Source: VBDM01 sp035519135 (GTDB lineage: Bacteria; Pseudomonadota; Gammaproteobacteria; Burkholderiales; SG8-39). Taken from it: 26,696 bases of DNA. The notes under the pieces are model-generated. The model worked only from the letters and a program-made list of their open reading frames with translations. It did not search any database and was not told where the DNA came from. The stretch lies in contig DATIWX010000048.1 in the NCBI GenBank assembly GCA_035519135.1, positions 1-26,696 of the forward strand. Direction: 5' to 3'. Every line of letters begins with the position of its first letter. Positions within the stretch are counted from its first letter, which is position 1. Positions 1 to 7,733 of the stretch are shown here, piece by piece. The position numbers were made by a program, and so were the translations under genes.

Positions 1-62
1 CACATGGTGTTGCCACCGGCGGATTTTGAGTCCGCTGCGTCTACCAGTTCCGCCATCCCGGC
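1..62 (-). tRNA. tRNA-Leu (anticodon CAA), 3' end cut by window edge
   Basis: Read on the minus strand, the sequence begins GCCGGGATGGCGGAACTGG, typical of the acceptor stem and D-arm of a bacterial tRNA-Leu. The anticodon stem is GCGGA/TCCGC around the seven-base loop CTCAAAA, giving anticodon CAA. The start of a long variable arm (GGTGGCAACACC) follows, as expected for the class II tRNA-Leu. The T-arm and 3' acceptor strand lie beyond position 1. The gene is divergent from queA. Confidence 0.9.
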
Positions 63-86
63 TGGATGCTGCCCGGTTGCGCGTGC

Positions 87-116
87 ATTATAGCGGCGCG
101 CGCATGAACCTATCCA
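87..116 (-). promoter_or_regulatory. Probable sigma70 promoter of tRNA-Leu
   Basis: On the minus strand a perfect -10 TATAAT lies at 92-87, about 25 nt upstream of the tRNA 5' end. An 18-nt spacer separates it from TGGATA at 116-111, which matches four of six bases of the -35 consensus. The -35 overlaps the first codons of queA. The -10 match is seen directly; promoter function is inferred. Confidence 0.5.
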
Positions 117-1138
117 TCGACGATTTCGACTACGAGCTGCCGCCCGAGCTGATCGCTCAGCATCCGAGCGAGTCGCGCTCGGCGAGCCGGCTGCTCCAAC
201 TGAGCGGGGAGGCGCTCTCCGATCGCCGATTCTCCGATCTACCGCAGCTGCTCTCGCCGGGCGACCTGCTGGTGTTCAACGACACCCGCGTGATCAAGGC
301 GCGCCTGTTCGGAAAAAAGCAGACCGGGGGACACATCGAAGTGCTGATCGAGCGCCTGCTCCCCGGGGGCGAGGCGCTCGCCCAGCTCCACGCGGGCCGG
401 CCGGCCAAGCCGGGCAGCACCCTGCGCCTCGAGGGCGGGCTGGAGCTGCGCGTCCTCGGCCGGGTGGGCGAGTTCTACCACCTGCGCTTCCCCGAGGGCG
501 CGTCGATGCTCGAGCTGCTCGAGCGCCACGGCAGCGTCCCCCTTCCGCCCTACATCGCCCATGCACCGCAGTCCGACGATGAAGACCGCTACCAGACGGT
601 GTACGCGCGCGCGCCCGGTGCCGTTGCCGCCCCCACCGCGGGACTGCACTTCGACGAGCCGCTGCTCGCCGCGCTCGCGCAGCGCGGCGTGGAATTCGCG
701 TACCTCACGCTGCACGTCGGCGCCGGGACGTTTCAGCCTGTGCGCGAAAGAAACCTCGCCGAGCATCATATGCACCGCGAGCACTATGTCATTCCGGCCG
801 CAGCCGTCGCGGCGATCGCCGCGGTAAAGCGGCGCGGCGGCAAGCTGATCGCCGTCGGCACGACGACCATGCGCACCCTCGAAGCGTCGGCGGCGAAGCA
901 CGGCACGCCGGAGGCGGAGGAAGGCGAGACCGAGCTTTTCATTACGCCGGGCTTCGAATTCCGCGTCGTCGATCGCCTCATCACCAACTTTCACCTGCCG
1001 AGATCGACGCTGCTGGTGCTGGTGTCGGCTTTCGCCGGCATCGAGCCTATCCGGCGCGCCTATGGCCACGCGATCGAGCAGAGATACCGTTTCTACTCCT
1101 ACGGCGACGCGATGCTGATTGATAAAATGCCGCGGTGA
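104..1138 (+). CDS. queA: S-adenosylmethionine:tRNA ribosyltransferase-isomerase QueA
   Basis: QueA transfers and isomerises the ribosyl part of S-adenosylmethionine onto 7-aminomethyl-7-deazaguanine in tRNA, giving epoxyqueuosine at the wobble base of GUN anticodons. The 344-residue product has the family's usual length. Recognisable blocks are DFDYELPPELIAQHP at the N-terminus, the LLVFNDTRVIKARLFG segment, the signature VAAPTAGLHF and the LHVGAGTFQPVR block, then LITNFHLPRSTLLVLVSAFAG near the C-terminus. The ATG at 104 is chosen because the family starts just before this first block; an upstream in-frame extension to 26 would run into the tRNA gene. The stop TGA overlaps the GTG start of tgt, so the two queuosine genes are probably translationally coupled. 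Confidence 0.96.
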   Translation: MNLSIDDFDYELPPELIAQHPSESRSASRLLQLSGEALSDRRFSDLPQLLSPGDLLVFNDTRVIKARLFGKKQTGGHIEVLIERLLPGGEALAQLHAGRPAKPGSTLRLEGGLELRVLGRVGEFYHLRFPEGASMLELLERHGSVPLPPYIAHAPQSDDEDRYQTVYARAPGAVAAPTAGLHFDEPLLAALAQRGVEFAYLTLHVGAGTFQPVRERNLAEHHMHREHYVIPAAAVAAIAAVKRRGGKLIAVGTTTMRTLEASAAKHGTPEAEEGETELFITPGFEFRVVDRLITNFHLPRSTLLVLVSAFAGIEPIRRAYGHAIEQRYRFYSYGDAMLIDKMPR

Positions 1139-2247
1139 AGTTCGCGGTTCACTCCACCGACGGCGCAGCCCGCTGCGGAACGCTCTCCCTCGCGCACGGC
1201 GAGGCCGAGACACCGCTGTTCATGCCTGTGGGAACCTACGGCGCGGTGAAGGCGATGAGCCCCGCCGAGCTCGCGGAGAACGGCACGCGCATCGTCCTCG
1301 GCAACACCTTTCACCTGTGGCTGCGCCCGGGGCTGGCGGTCATCGCCGCGCACGGGGGACTGCACCGCTTCATGGGCTGGAGCGGCCCGATCCTCACCGA
1401 CTCGGGCGGATACCAGGTGTTCAGCCTCGGCGAGCTGCGCAAGATCACCGAGGAAGGCGTGCGCTTCGCCTCGCCCGTGAACGGCGACCGGCTGCTGCTC
1501 ACCCCCGAGGAATCGATGCGCATCCAGCGCGTGCTCGATTCCGACATCTCAATGGTGTTCGACGAGTGCACGCCCTACCCGTGCAGCGAGGAGGAGACCC
1601 GGGACTCGATGCGCCTGTCGCTGCGTTGGGCGGAACGCTCCAAGAGCGCCCACGCGGGTAACCCGAACGCCCTTTTCGGCATCGTGCAGGGCGGCATGTT
1701 CGAGGCCTTGCGCGACGAATCGCTCGCCGGGTTGAAAGGCATCGGCTTCGACGGCTACGCCATCGGCGGCCTGTCGGTGGGCGAGCCCAGGCGCGAGCAG
1801 CGCCGCATCATGCGCCATACGGCGGAGCGGCTGCCCGCGGACCGCCCGCGCTATCTCATGGGCGTGGGCACGCCCGAGGACATCGCCGAGGCGGTCGCCT
1901 CGGGGATCGACATGTTCGACTGCGTCCTGCCGACACGCAACGCCCGCAACGGCTGGCTGTTCACCCGCTTCGGCGACATCAAGATCCGCAACGCCCGCTA
2001 CCGCGACGACACGCGGGCGCTCGACGCCAGCTGCAGCTGCACCACCTGCACGAACTTTTCGCGCGGCTACCTGCACCATCTGCAGAAGGTGAACGAGATC
2101 CTCGGCGCCCGGCTCAATACCCTGCACAACCTGCACTACTACCAGACGCTGATGCGCGAGCTGCGCGGCGCCATCGCCGGGGGCGGGCTGGGGGACTACC
2201 TGGCCGCGTTTCGCGAAGCGCGCGGGCAGCTCGGGAAAACCGGGTAA
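1135..2247 (+). CDS. tgt: Queuine/preQ1 tRNA-guanine transglycosylase Tgt
   Basis: Tgt exchanges guanine 34 of GUN-anticodon tRNAs for preQ1, the step before QueA. The protein has 370 residues, normal for bacterial Tgt. Asp89 in TDSGGYQ and the nucleophile Asp262 in GIDMFDCVLPTRNARNG are present. The zinc site is complete: Cys300, Cys302, Cys305 (CSCTTC) and His331 (HNLHY). Translation starts at GTG 1135, inside the end of queA (a GTGA overlap). The KFAVHSTDGAARCG beginning matches the family and supports this start. It lies upstream of yajC-secDF, a common proteobacterial order. Confidence 0.96.
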   Translation: MKFAVHSTDGAARCGTLSLAHGEAETPLFMPVGTYGAVKAMSPAELAENGTRIVLGNTFHLWLRPGLAVIAAHGGLHRFMGWSGPILTDSGGYQVFSLGELRKITEEGVRFASPVNGDRLLLTPEESMRIQRVLDSDISMVFDECTPYPCSEEETRDSMRLSLRWAERSKSAHAGNPNALFGIVQGGMFEALRDESLAGLKGIGFDGYAIGGLSVGEPRREQRRIMRHTAERLPADRPRYLMGVGTPEDIAEAVASGIDMFDCVLPTRNARNGWLFTRFGDIKIRNARYRDDTRALDASCSCTTCTNFSRGYLHHLQKVNEILGARLNTLHNLHYYQTLMRELRGAIAGGGLGDYLAAFREARGQLGKTG

Positions 2248-2262
2248 ACCGCAAGTTCCCGA

Positions 2263-2271
2263 TGGTATACT
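2263..2271 (+). promoter_or_regulatory. Extended -10 promoter candidate for yajC-secD-secF
   Basis: TATACT at 2266-2271 is preceded by TGG (2263-2265), the TGn of an extended -10 element. Transcription would begin near 2278, about 28 nt before the yajC start. No good -35 is visible. The site would let the sec genes be transcribed apart from queA-tgt. Inference from motif only. Confidence 0.4.
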
Positions 2272-2305
2272 GCCCGGCTCGCTGAATACCGCATTGGAGA
2301 CCGAC

Positions 2306-2626
2306 GTGCTGATTTCCCCCGCATTCGCGCAGGGCGCCCCGGGAGCGGGCCCCGGCTACGAGCAGTTCTTCATCATCATCGGGATGTTCGCCCTGCTCTA
2401 CTTCCTGATGATCCGCCCGCAGATGAAGCGCGCAAAGGAACACAAGCAGATGACCGAGGCCCTGCAGAAGGGCGACGAGGTCATCACATCGGGCGGCGTC
2501 CTCGGAAAGATCACCAAGATCGGCGAGGCTTACGTGTCGATCGAGATCGCGCCGAACACCGAGGTGCAGCTCCAGAGGAGCGCGATCCAGACGCTGCTGC
2601 CGAAAGGCACGATCAAGTCCATCTAG
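2306..2626 (+). CDS. yajC: Sec translocon accessory protein YajC
   Basis: YajC is a small single-pass inner-membrane protein that associates with SecD and SecF at the SecYEG translocase. From GTG 2306 the product is 106 residues. It has a short N-terminal stretch, one transmembrane helix (FFIIIGMFALLYFLMIRPQ) and a basic/charged cytoplasmic domain with KGDEVITSGGVLGKI, the family signature. GTG 2306 is chosen because GGAGA (2296-2300) lies five bases upstream; an in-frame TTG at 2294 overlaps that site. Its stop codon is directly followed by the secD ATG. Confidence 0.93.
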   Translation: MLISPAFAQGAPGAGPGYEQFFIIIGMFALLYFLMIRPQMKRAKEHKQMTEALQKGDEVITSGGVLGKITKIGEAYVSIEIAPNTEVQLQRSAIQTLLPKGTIKSI

Positions 2627-4483
2627 ATGAACCGCTACCCCGTCTGGGTCTACGTCACCATCGCGGTGGCGCTGCTGCTGGGCGCGCTGTATACGCTGCC
2701 GAATTTCTTCGGCGAAGCGCCCGCGGTGCAGGTCTCGCCGGCGCGCGCCACGCTGAAGGCCGACACGGCGGTCCTCGGGCGCGTCGAGGACGCGCTCAAG
2801 AAGGCGGGGATCCAGCCGACCGGGATCTTTCTCGACCTCGTCGGCGTCAAGGTACGCTTCGCCGATACCGACACCCAGCTCAAGGCGAAGGACGTCGTCG
2901 ATCAGGCGCTGAATCCGGACGCCGCGAGCCCGTCGTACACCGTCGCGCTCAACCTCCTGCCGAACTCTCCCCGGTGGCTCGCGGCGATCGCGCAGCCCAT
3001 GTACCTCGGCCTGGACCTGCGCGGCGGCGTCCACTTCCTGCTGCAGGTGGACATGCGCGCGGCGATCGCCAAGCGCGCGGAGGGCCTCGCCGGCGACATG
3101 CGCTCGCAGCTGCGCGACAAGAGCGTGCGCCACTCGGGCATCACCCGCGAAGGCAACAACATCGTGGTCCGCTTCCGCGACGCCGAGACCCGCGACAAGG
3201 CGCGCGCCCTCATTGGCGACCAGCTCGCCGATCTCCAGCTCGCCGACTCGAGCTCGGGAAGCGAGCTGCTCCTGGTCGCGTCGATCAAGCCCGAGGCGCA
3301 GAAGCGCACGCAGGAATTCGCCCTCAGGCAGAACATCCAGACCCTGCACAACCGCATCAACGAGCTGGGCGTGGCCGAGCCGGTGATCCAGCAGCAGGGC
3401 TCGGACCGCGTGGTGGTGCAGCTCCCGGGCGTGCAGGACACGGCCAAGGCGAAGGAGATTCTCGGACGCACGGCGACCCTGGAAGTGCGCATGGTCGACG
3501 AGGACAACATGAACCCCGCGGCCCTGGCCGCGGCGCGGGGGGGACAGGTGCCCTTCGGCGACGAGTTCTACATCGAGCGCGGCGGCCAGCCGCTGCTGGT
3601 GCGCAAGCAGGTCGTGCTCACCGGCGACCGGCTCACCGATGCGCAGCCCGGGTTCGACAACCAGACGCACGAGCCCGCCGTGCACCTGACGCTGGACGCG
3701 ACCGGCGCGCGCATCTTCAAGGAGGTCACGCGCGAGAACGTCGGCAAGCGCATGGCGATCCTGCTGATCGAGAAAGGCCGCGGCGAAGTCGTCACCGCGC
3801 CGGTGATCCGCACCGAGATCGGCGGCGGGCGCGTGCAGATCAGCGGGCGCATGACGACGATGGAGGCGAACGACGTGGCGCTGCTTCTGAGGGCGGGCGC
3901 CCTCGCCGCGCCCATGGAAATCGTCGAGGAGCGTACCGTCGGGCCCTCGCTCGGCGCGGAGAACATCAGGAAGGGCTTCGACTCGACGGTATACGGCTTC
4001 GCGGCCCTGTCGCTGTTCATCGTCGTCTACTACGCGCTTTTCGGCGTGTTCTCCACCCTGGCCCTGTGCGCGAACCTGCTGTTCCTGATCGCGGTGCTGT
4101 CGGCGCTGCAGGCGACGCTCACGCTTCCGGGGATCGCCGCGATCGCACTGACGCTCGGCATGGCGATCGACGCGAACGTCCTCATCAACGAACGCGTGCG
4201 CGAGGAGCTGCGCGGCGGGGCGACGCCCCAGGCGGCGATCCACGCGGGCTACGAGCGCGCCTTCGGCACCATCCTCGACTCCAACGTCACCACGCTCATC
4301 GCGGGCCTCGCGCTGCTGATATTCGGCTCGGGCCCGGTGCGCGGCTTCGCGGTGGTGCACTGCCTGGGCATCCTCACCTCGATCTTCTCCTCGGTCGTGG
4401 TCAGCCGCGGCATGGTCAATCTCGTGTACGGCACGCGCAAGAAGCTCGAGGGCGTGTCGATCGGAAATACGGCGTGGAAATAG
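2627..4483 (+). CDS. secD: Protein translocase subunit SecD
   Basis: SecD, with SecF, uses the proton-motive force to help pull exported proteins through SecYEG into the periplasm. The 618-residue product has a first transmembrane helix near residues 7-23, then DLRGGVHFLLQVD (the D1 region) and a large periplasmic domain. The C-terminal half carries the other helices, including TLGMAIDANVLINERVREE, the conserved SecD/RND motif with its acidic residue in the membrane. ATG 2627 follows the yajC TAG with no gap, so the two are probably coupled. secF starts 20 nt downstream. Confidence 0.96.
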   Translation: MNRYPVWVYVTIAVALLLGALYTLPNFFGEAPAVQVSPARATLKADTAVLGRVEDALKKAGIQPTGIFLDLVGVKVRFADTDTQLKAKDVVDQALNPDAASPSYTVALNLLPNSPRWLAAIAQPMYLGLDLRGGVHFLLQVDMRAAIAKRAEGLAGDMRSQLRDKSVRHSGITREGNNIVVRFRDAETRDKARALIGDQLADLQLADSSSGSELLLVASIKPEAQKRTQEFALRQNIQTLHNRINELGVAEPVIQQQGSDRVVVQLPGVQDTAKAKEILGRTATLEVRMVDEDNMNPAALAAARGGQVPFGDEFYIERGGQPLLVRKQVVLTGDRLTDAQPGFDNQTHEPAVHLTLDATGARIFKEVTRENVGKRMAILLIEKGRGEVVTAPVIRTEIGGGRVQISGRMTTMEANDVALLLRAGALAAPMEIVEERTVGPSLGAENIRKGFDSTVYGFAALSLFIVVYYALFGVFSTLALCANLLFLIAVLSALQATLTLPGIAAIALTLGMAIDANVLINERVREELRGGATPQAAIHAGYERAFGTILDSNVTTLIAGLALLIFGSGPVRGFAVVHCLGILTSIFSSVVVSRGMVNLVYGTRKKLEGVSIGNTAWK

Positions 4484-4503
4484 GCAACGGCAGGAACTAG
4501 GGC

Positions 4504-5436
4504 ATGGAATTTTTCAAAATCCGCCGCGACATCCCGTTCATGCGCCACGCGCTGGCGTTCAACGTGGTGTCGCTGGTCACGTTCCTGCTCGCGGTGTTCT
4601 TCCTCGCCACCAAGGGGCTGAATTTCTCGATCGAGTTCACCGGCGGCACGGTGATGGAAGTGAGCTACCAGCAGGCCGCCGACGTCGACAAGATCCGCAA
4701 GGCCCTCGACTCGCGCGGGTACAACGACTACTCGGTGCAGAACTTCGGGTCCTCGCGCGACGTGCTGATCCGGATGCCGCTCAAGCCCGGACAGAACAGC
4801 TCGGAGCTCTCGCGGGCGGTGATGGAAGGTCTGACCGCGCAAGATCCCGCCGCAACGCTGCGGCGCGTCGAGTTCGTCGGACCGCAGGTCGGCCGCGAGC
4901 TCGCCGAGAACGGCGCCCTGGCGCTGCTCATCACCTCCATCGGCATCGTCCTCTACCTCGCGCTGCGCTTCGAGTGGAAGTTCGGCGTCGCCGCGATCAT
5001 CGCCAACCTGCACGATGTGGTCATCATCCTGGGGTTCTTCGCCCTGTTCCAGTGGGAGTTCTCTCTGCCCGTGCTCGCGGCGGTACTCGCCGTGCTGGGG
5101 TACTCGGTGAACGAGTCGGTGGTGATCGCCGACCGGATCAGGGAAAACTTCAGGAAGATGAGAAAAGCCTCGGTCACAGAGATCATCGACAACGCCATCA
5201 CCCGCACCATCTCGCGCACCATCATCACCCATGGCTGCACCCAGACCATGGTGTCCTCGATGCTGGTGTTCGGCGGGCCGGCGCTGCACTACTTCGCCCT
5301 CGCCCTCACCATCGGCATCTGCTTCGGGATCTACTCCTCGGTGCTGGTGATGGCGCCGCTGGTGCGCTGGCTGGGCGTGCAGCGCGAGGACCTGGTGAAG
5401 CCGGTCAAGGACAGGAAGGAAGAGGCGGTCGTCTGA
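4504..5436 (+). CDS. secF: Protein translocase subunit SecF
   Basis: SecF is the partner of SecD in proton-driven late translocation. The 310-residue protein begins MEFFKIRRDIPFMRHA, with a first helix, then FSIEFTGGTVMEV (the SecF TGG motif) and a periplasmic domain. It ends with a block of five helices containing VLGYSVNESVVIADRIREN, the conserved D4-type motif. It closes the yajC-secD-secF cluster. An inverted repeat CGCGGG / CCCGCG at 5440-5460 follows but has no T-run, so a terminator is not claimed. Confidence 0.96.
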   Translation: MEFFKIRRDIPFMRHALAFNVVSLVTFLLAVFFLATKGLNFSIEFTGGTVMEVSYQQAADVDKIRKALDSRGYNDYSVQNFGSSRDVLIRMPLKPGQNSSELSRAVMEGLTAQDPAATLRRVEFVGPQVGRELAENGALALLITSIGIVLYLALRFEWKFGVAAIIANLHDVVIILGFFALFQWEFSLPVLAAVLAVLGYSVNESVVIADRIRENFRKMRKASVTEIIDNAITRTISRTIITHGCTQTMVSSMLVFGGPALHYFALALTIGICFGIYSSVLVMAPLVRWLGVQREDLVKPVKDRKEEAVV

Positions 5437-5494
5437 GCGCGCGGGAATAAAGTCCCCGCGGGAACTGTTATGCAACCCGTGCGGCGGATGCCGC

Positions 5495-5500
5495 TACAAT
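5495..5500 (+). promoter_or_regulatory. Possible -10 of the cytochrome c' gene
   Basis: TACAAT lies 43 nt upstream of the ATG at 5543, in the 106-nt gap after secF. No convincing -35 is seen at 16-18 nt. The candidate rests on this hexamer and on its position between unrelated genes. Confidence 0.3.
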
Positions 5501-5542
5501 GCCGTTTGCATACCCCCGAGCAACCCTAACGAGGAGAATCGA

Positions 5543-6004
5543 ATGAAAAAGAGGCTTCTTTTGACCGGTCTGGCGTTCGCGCTGGGCGCGGGCTTCACCC
5601 TTAGCGCTTATTCCCAGGTCAAGCCCGAGATCCTGGTCAAGCAGCGGCAGGCGGCGATGACCCTGCAGGGCAAGTACTTCGGCCCCATGGCCGGCATGGC
5701 CCAGGGCAAGCTCCCCTACAACGCCGATACCGTAGCGCTCAACGCGGCGCTGCTCGACGCGCTGAGCCGGATGCCCTGGGACGGGTTCGCGGCGAGCACC
5801 AAGGACGTGAAGAGCGCGGCGCTGCCCGCGGTCTGGAGCGAAGGCGCCAAGTTCCAGGAAGCCCAGACCAACTTCCAGAACGCCGTCCAGGCGCTGGTGA
5901 AGGTGAGCCGGAGCGGCGACGAGGCCGCGCAGAAGGCGGCGATCGGCGGCGTCGGCAAGACCTGCGGCGGCTGCCACCAGAATTTCCGCGAAAAGCAGAA
6001 CTGA
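5543..6004 (+). CDS. Class II cytochrome c (cytochrome c')
   Basis: This is a periplasmic cytochrome c', a four-helix haem protein that binds gases such as NO in other bacteria. The 153-residue product has a signal peptide (KKRLLLTGLAFALGAGFTLS, likely cleaved near SAYSQ). The haem-binding motif is CGGCH at residues 141-145, close to the C-terminus. That C-terminal position separates class II from ordinary class I cytochromes. GAGGAG at 5531-5536 supports the ATG. A rho-independent terminator follows directly, so the gene is probably a single transcription unit. Physiological role (NO defence or electron transfer) is inferred from the family only. Confidence 0.9.
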   Translation: MKKRLLLTGLAFALGAGFTLSAYSQVKPEILVKQRQAAMTLQGKYFGPMAGMAQGKLPYNADTVALNAALLDALSRMPWDGFAASTKDVKSAALPAVWSEGAKFQEAQTNFQNAVQALVKVSRSGDEAAQKAAIGGVGKTCGGCHQNFREKQN

Positions 6005-6024
6005 GCGTCGAGTCGTCCGGGAGG

Positions 6025-6053
6025 GCCCCGCTCGAGGCGGGGCTTTCTTTTTC
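6025..6053 (+). terminator. Rho-independent terminator after cytochrome c' gene
   Basis: A perfect 7-bp stem GCCCCGC (6025-6031) / GCGGGGC (6037-6043) with a five-base loop TCGAG is followed by TTTCTTTTTC. This is the clearest intrinsic terminator in the window. Confidence 0.85.
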
Positions 6054-6072
6054 TGGGGCATAATCCGCGCAC

Positions 6073-6921
6073 ATGATCCGTCCCTCCCTCGTACTTGTTC
6101 TGTCGTTCGCCGCGGCAAGCGCCCTGGCCCAGGGCGACGCCAAGCGCGGCGAATACCTCGCCAAGGCGGGGGGCTGCGTCGGCTGCCACACCGAGGAGAA
6201 GGAAGGCGCCGTGCCCTACGCCGGCGGACGCGCCCTGAAGACGCCCTTCGGCACCTTCTACGGGCCGAACATCACCCCGGACAAGAAGGCCGGGATCGGG
6301 AACTGGAGCGAGGCCGACTTCATGCGCGCGCTGCGCGAGGGCGAGCGGCCCGACGGCTCCAACTACTTCCCGGCCTTCCCCTATCCATCGTTCACCAAGA
6401 TCACCGACAGCGACGCCCGCGACCTGTGGGCCTACCTGCGCACGCTCCCGCCGAGCGCGACGCCGAGCCGGGAGCACGATCTGTGGTTCTTCTTCGGCTG
6501 GCGCTGGCTGGTGACGTTCTGGAAGTGGTTCTATTTCACCGCCGGGCCCTTCACCAATATCGCAGGGCTCTCCGATGTCGCCAACCGCGGCGCGTATCTG
6601 GTGCAGGCGCTCGGCCACTGCGGCGAGTGCCACACGCCGCGCAACTTCCTCGGCGGCCCGAAATCGAGCCGCTTCCTCGCCGGCGGCAAAGGCCCCGACG
6701 GCAAGTCGGTGGCCAACCTCACCCCAACCGCGCTGAAGAAGCAGAGCGACAAGGAGATAAAGGACTTCCTCGTCACCGGTCTCACCTCCGAGGGAGACGT
6801 TCCCGCCGAGGCGATGGGCGAGGTCATCAAGAACACCACCAGCCAGCTGACGCCTGCCGACCTCGACGCGCTGATCGCTTACCTGCGCACCCTTCCGCCG
6901 CTGCCGAGCGAGAAGAAGTAA
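6073..6921 (+). CDS. Di-haem c-type cytochrome
   Basis: A periplasmic electron carrier with two class I haem c domains. The 282-residue product has a signal peptide ending SAALAQ-like (SAASALAQ). The haem motifs are CVGCH at 35-39 and CGECH at 183-187. Between the domains is an aromatic stretch (LWFFFGWRWLVTFWKWFYF, about 137-155), as in the cytochrome subunits of membrane alcohol or sugar dehydrogenases; no such dehydrogenase is beside it here. A CATAAT hexamer at 6059-6064 lies only 8 nt before the ATG, so a very short or absent leader is possible. The stop TAA (6919-6921) overlaps the first bases of a REP copy. Confidence 0.88.
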   Translation: MIRPSLVLVLSFAAASALAQGDAKRGEYLAKAGGCVGCHTEEKEGAVPYAGGRALKTPFGTFYGPNITPDKKAGIGNWSEADFMRALREGERPDGSNYFPAFPYPSFTKITDSDARDLWAYLRTLPPSATPSREHDLWFFFGWRWLVTFWKWFYFTAGPFTNIAGLSDVANRGAYLVQALGHCGECHTPRNFLGGPKSSRFLAGGKGPDGKSVANLTPTALKKQSDKEIKDFLVTGLTSEGDVPAEAMGEVIKNTTSQLTPADLDALIAYLRTLPPLPSEKK

Positions 6922-6942
6922 ACGGGGGACAGACCACGGTTT
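6920..6942 (+). repeat. REP copy, left of the RAYT gene
   Basis: The copy runs AAACGGGGGACAG then ACCACGGTTT. It differs from the common form at one base (G for C at the fifth position). Its first two A residues are the last two bases of the TAA stop of the di-haem cytochrome gene. Confidence 0.9.
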
Positions 6943-6961
6943 CTCTCGTGGCCGCACTTGA

Positions 6962-7678
6962 CTAGAACAACCCCTCCCCGCCCTGCCGCTTGAACGTCTC
7001 GACGGGCCGCCCCGACCTCCCGGGTCCGGCGCGACGGCCAAGGGCGGCTGCAATCTCCTTCCTGAATCGCTCGCTCCCTAGCGCATAGCCCGCGTTGGTC
7101 GATACGCGGATTTCCTCCAGCTCACCGGATGCGAGTTCGCTCCGGAACAATTCGAGATACGCAGCCCTTCGGCTCGAGTCGTCCAAACCGAGCGCGCGAA
7201 ACACCGGGTGCGGCGTGATCAGCGTGTCGCGGCGGCCCAGCGCGTTGGCGCCGAAGCTCGACCACCGGTAGGCGCCGGGCGAATCGACCATCCCGGCCCG
7301 CACGGGATTCAGCTCGATGTAGCGCTGGCAGCGCAGGAGATACGCCTCGGCCTGGACGATGCTCGAGCGGAAGCGCCCTTCCCACAATGTGCCGCTGCGC
7401 CCGTAGACGCGATTGACGTACTGCACGTAACGCTGACCCAGGTGCTTCATCAGCGGCGAGGCGCCCTCGGGCCGACCGGGCGTGAGCAGCAGGTGCACGT
7501 GATTGCTCATGAGGACGTGGGCGTGGATCGCGCAGGCGTAGCGCAGCGCCAGCTCCTCCAGGTGCTGCAGATAGCGACCGTAGTCTTGATCGGCGAAGAA
7601 GCAGGCGCCGCGGTTGTTCCCGCGTTGAATGATGTGCAGCGGGGCACCGGCGATTCTCAGGCGGGCGCGGCGGGGCAT
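6962..7678 (-). CDS. REP-associated tyrosine transposase (RAYT, Y1/HUH family)
   Basis: A single-strand DNA endonuclease-like protein of the IS200 Y1 family. The 238-residue product begins MPRRARLRIAGAPLHIIQRG, typical of RAYTs. It has the HUH metal-binding pair as His60-Val-His62 in SNHVHLLLTP, and the conserved GTLWEGRFRSS block (about 96-106). The catalytic tyrosine is Tyr120 in CQRYIELNPVRAGM. A basic C-terminal extension follows. All catalytic motifs are intact, so it may be active. The gene lies between inverted REPs, the expected substrates. The start ATG at 7678 fits the family; GAGAGGA (7700-7694) lies rather far upstream, so initiation may be weak. Confidence 0.93.
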   Translation of the reverse strand: MPRRARLRIAGAPLHIIQRGNNRGACFFADQDYGRYLQHLEELALRYACAIHAHVLMSNHVHLLLTPGRPEGASPLMKHLGQRYVQYVNRVYGRSGTLWEGRFRSSIVQAEAYLLRCQRYIELNPVRAGMVDSPGAYRWSSFGANALGRRDTLITPHPVFRALGLDDSSRRAAYLELFRSELASGELEEIRVSTNAGYALGSERFRKEIAAALGRRAGPGRSGRPVETFKRQGGEGLF

Positions 7679-7733
7679 GTCGAGTGTGTCGGGTCCTCTC
7701 GATGGATCTATAACGCACCTGCTGCGCTCGGGC

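Noticed and set aside
2114..4360. Very long open frame (748 codons) on the minus strand opposite tgt/yajC/secD, and other long opposite-strand or shifted frames.
   Set aside because: They are composition shadows of high-GC coding DNA; the translations are Arg/Ala/Gly/His-rich, match no family, and the overlapping frames encode clear SecD, Tgt and others.
5440..5460. Inverted repeat CGCGGG / CCCGCG after secF as a terminator.
   Set aside because: The stem is only 6 bp and no T-run follows; not supportable as an intrinsic terminator.
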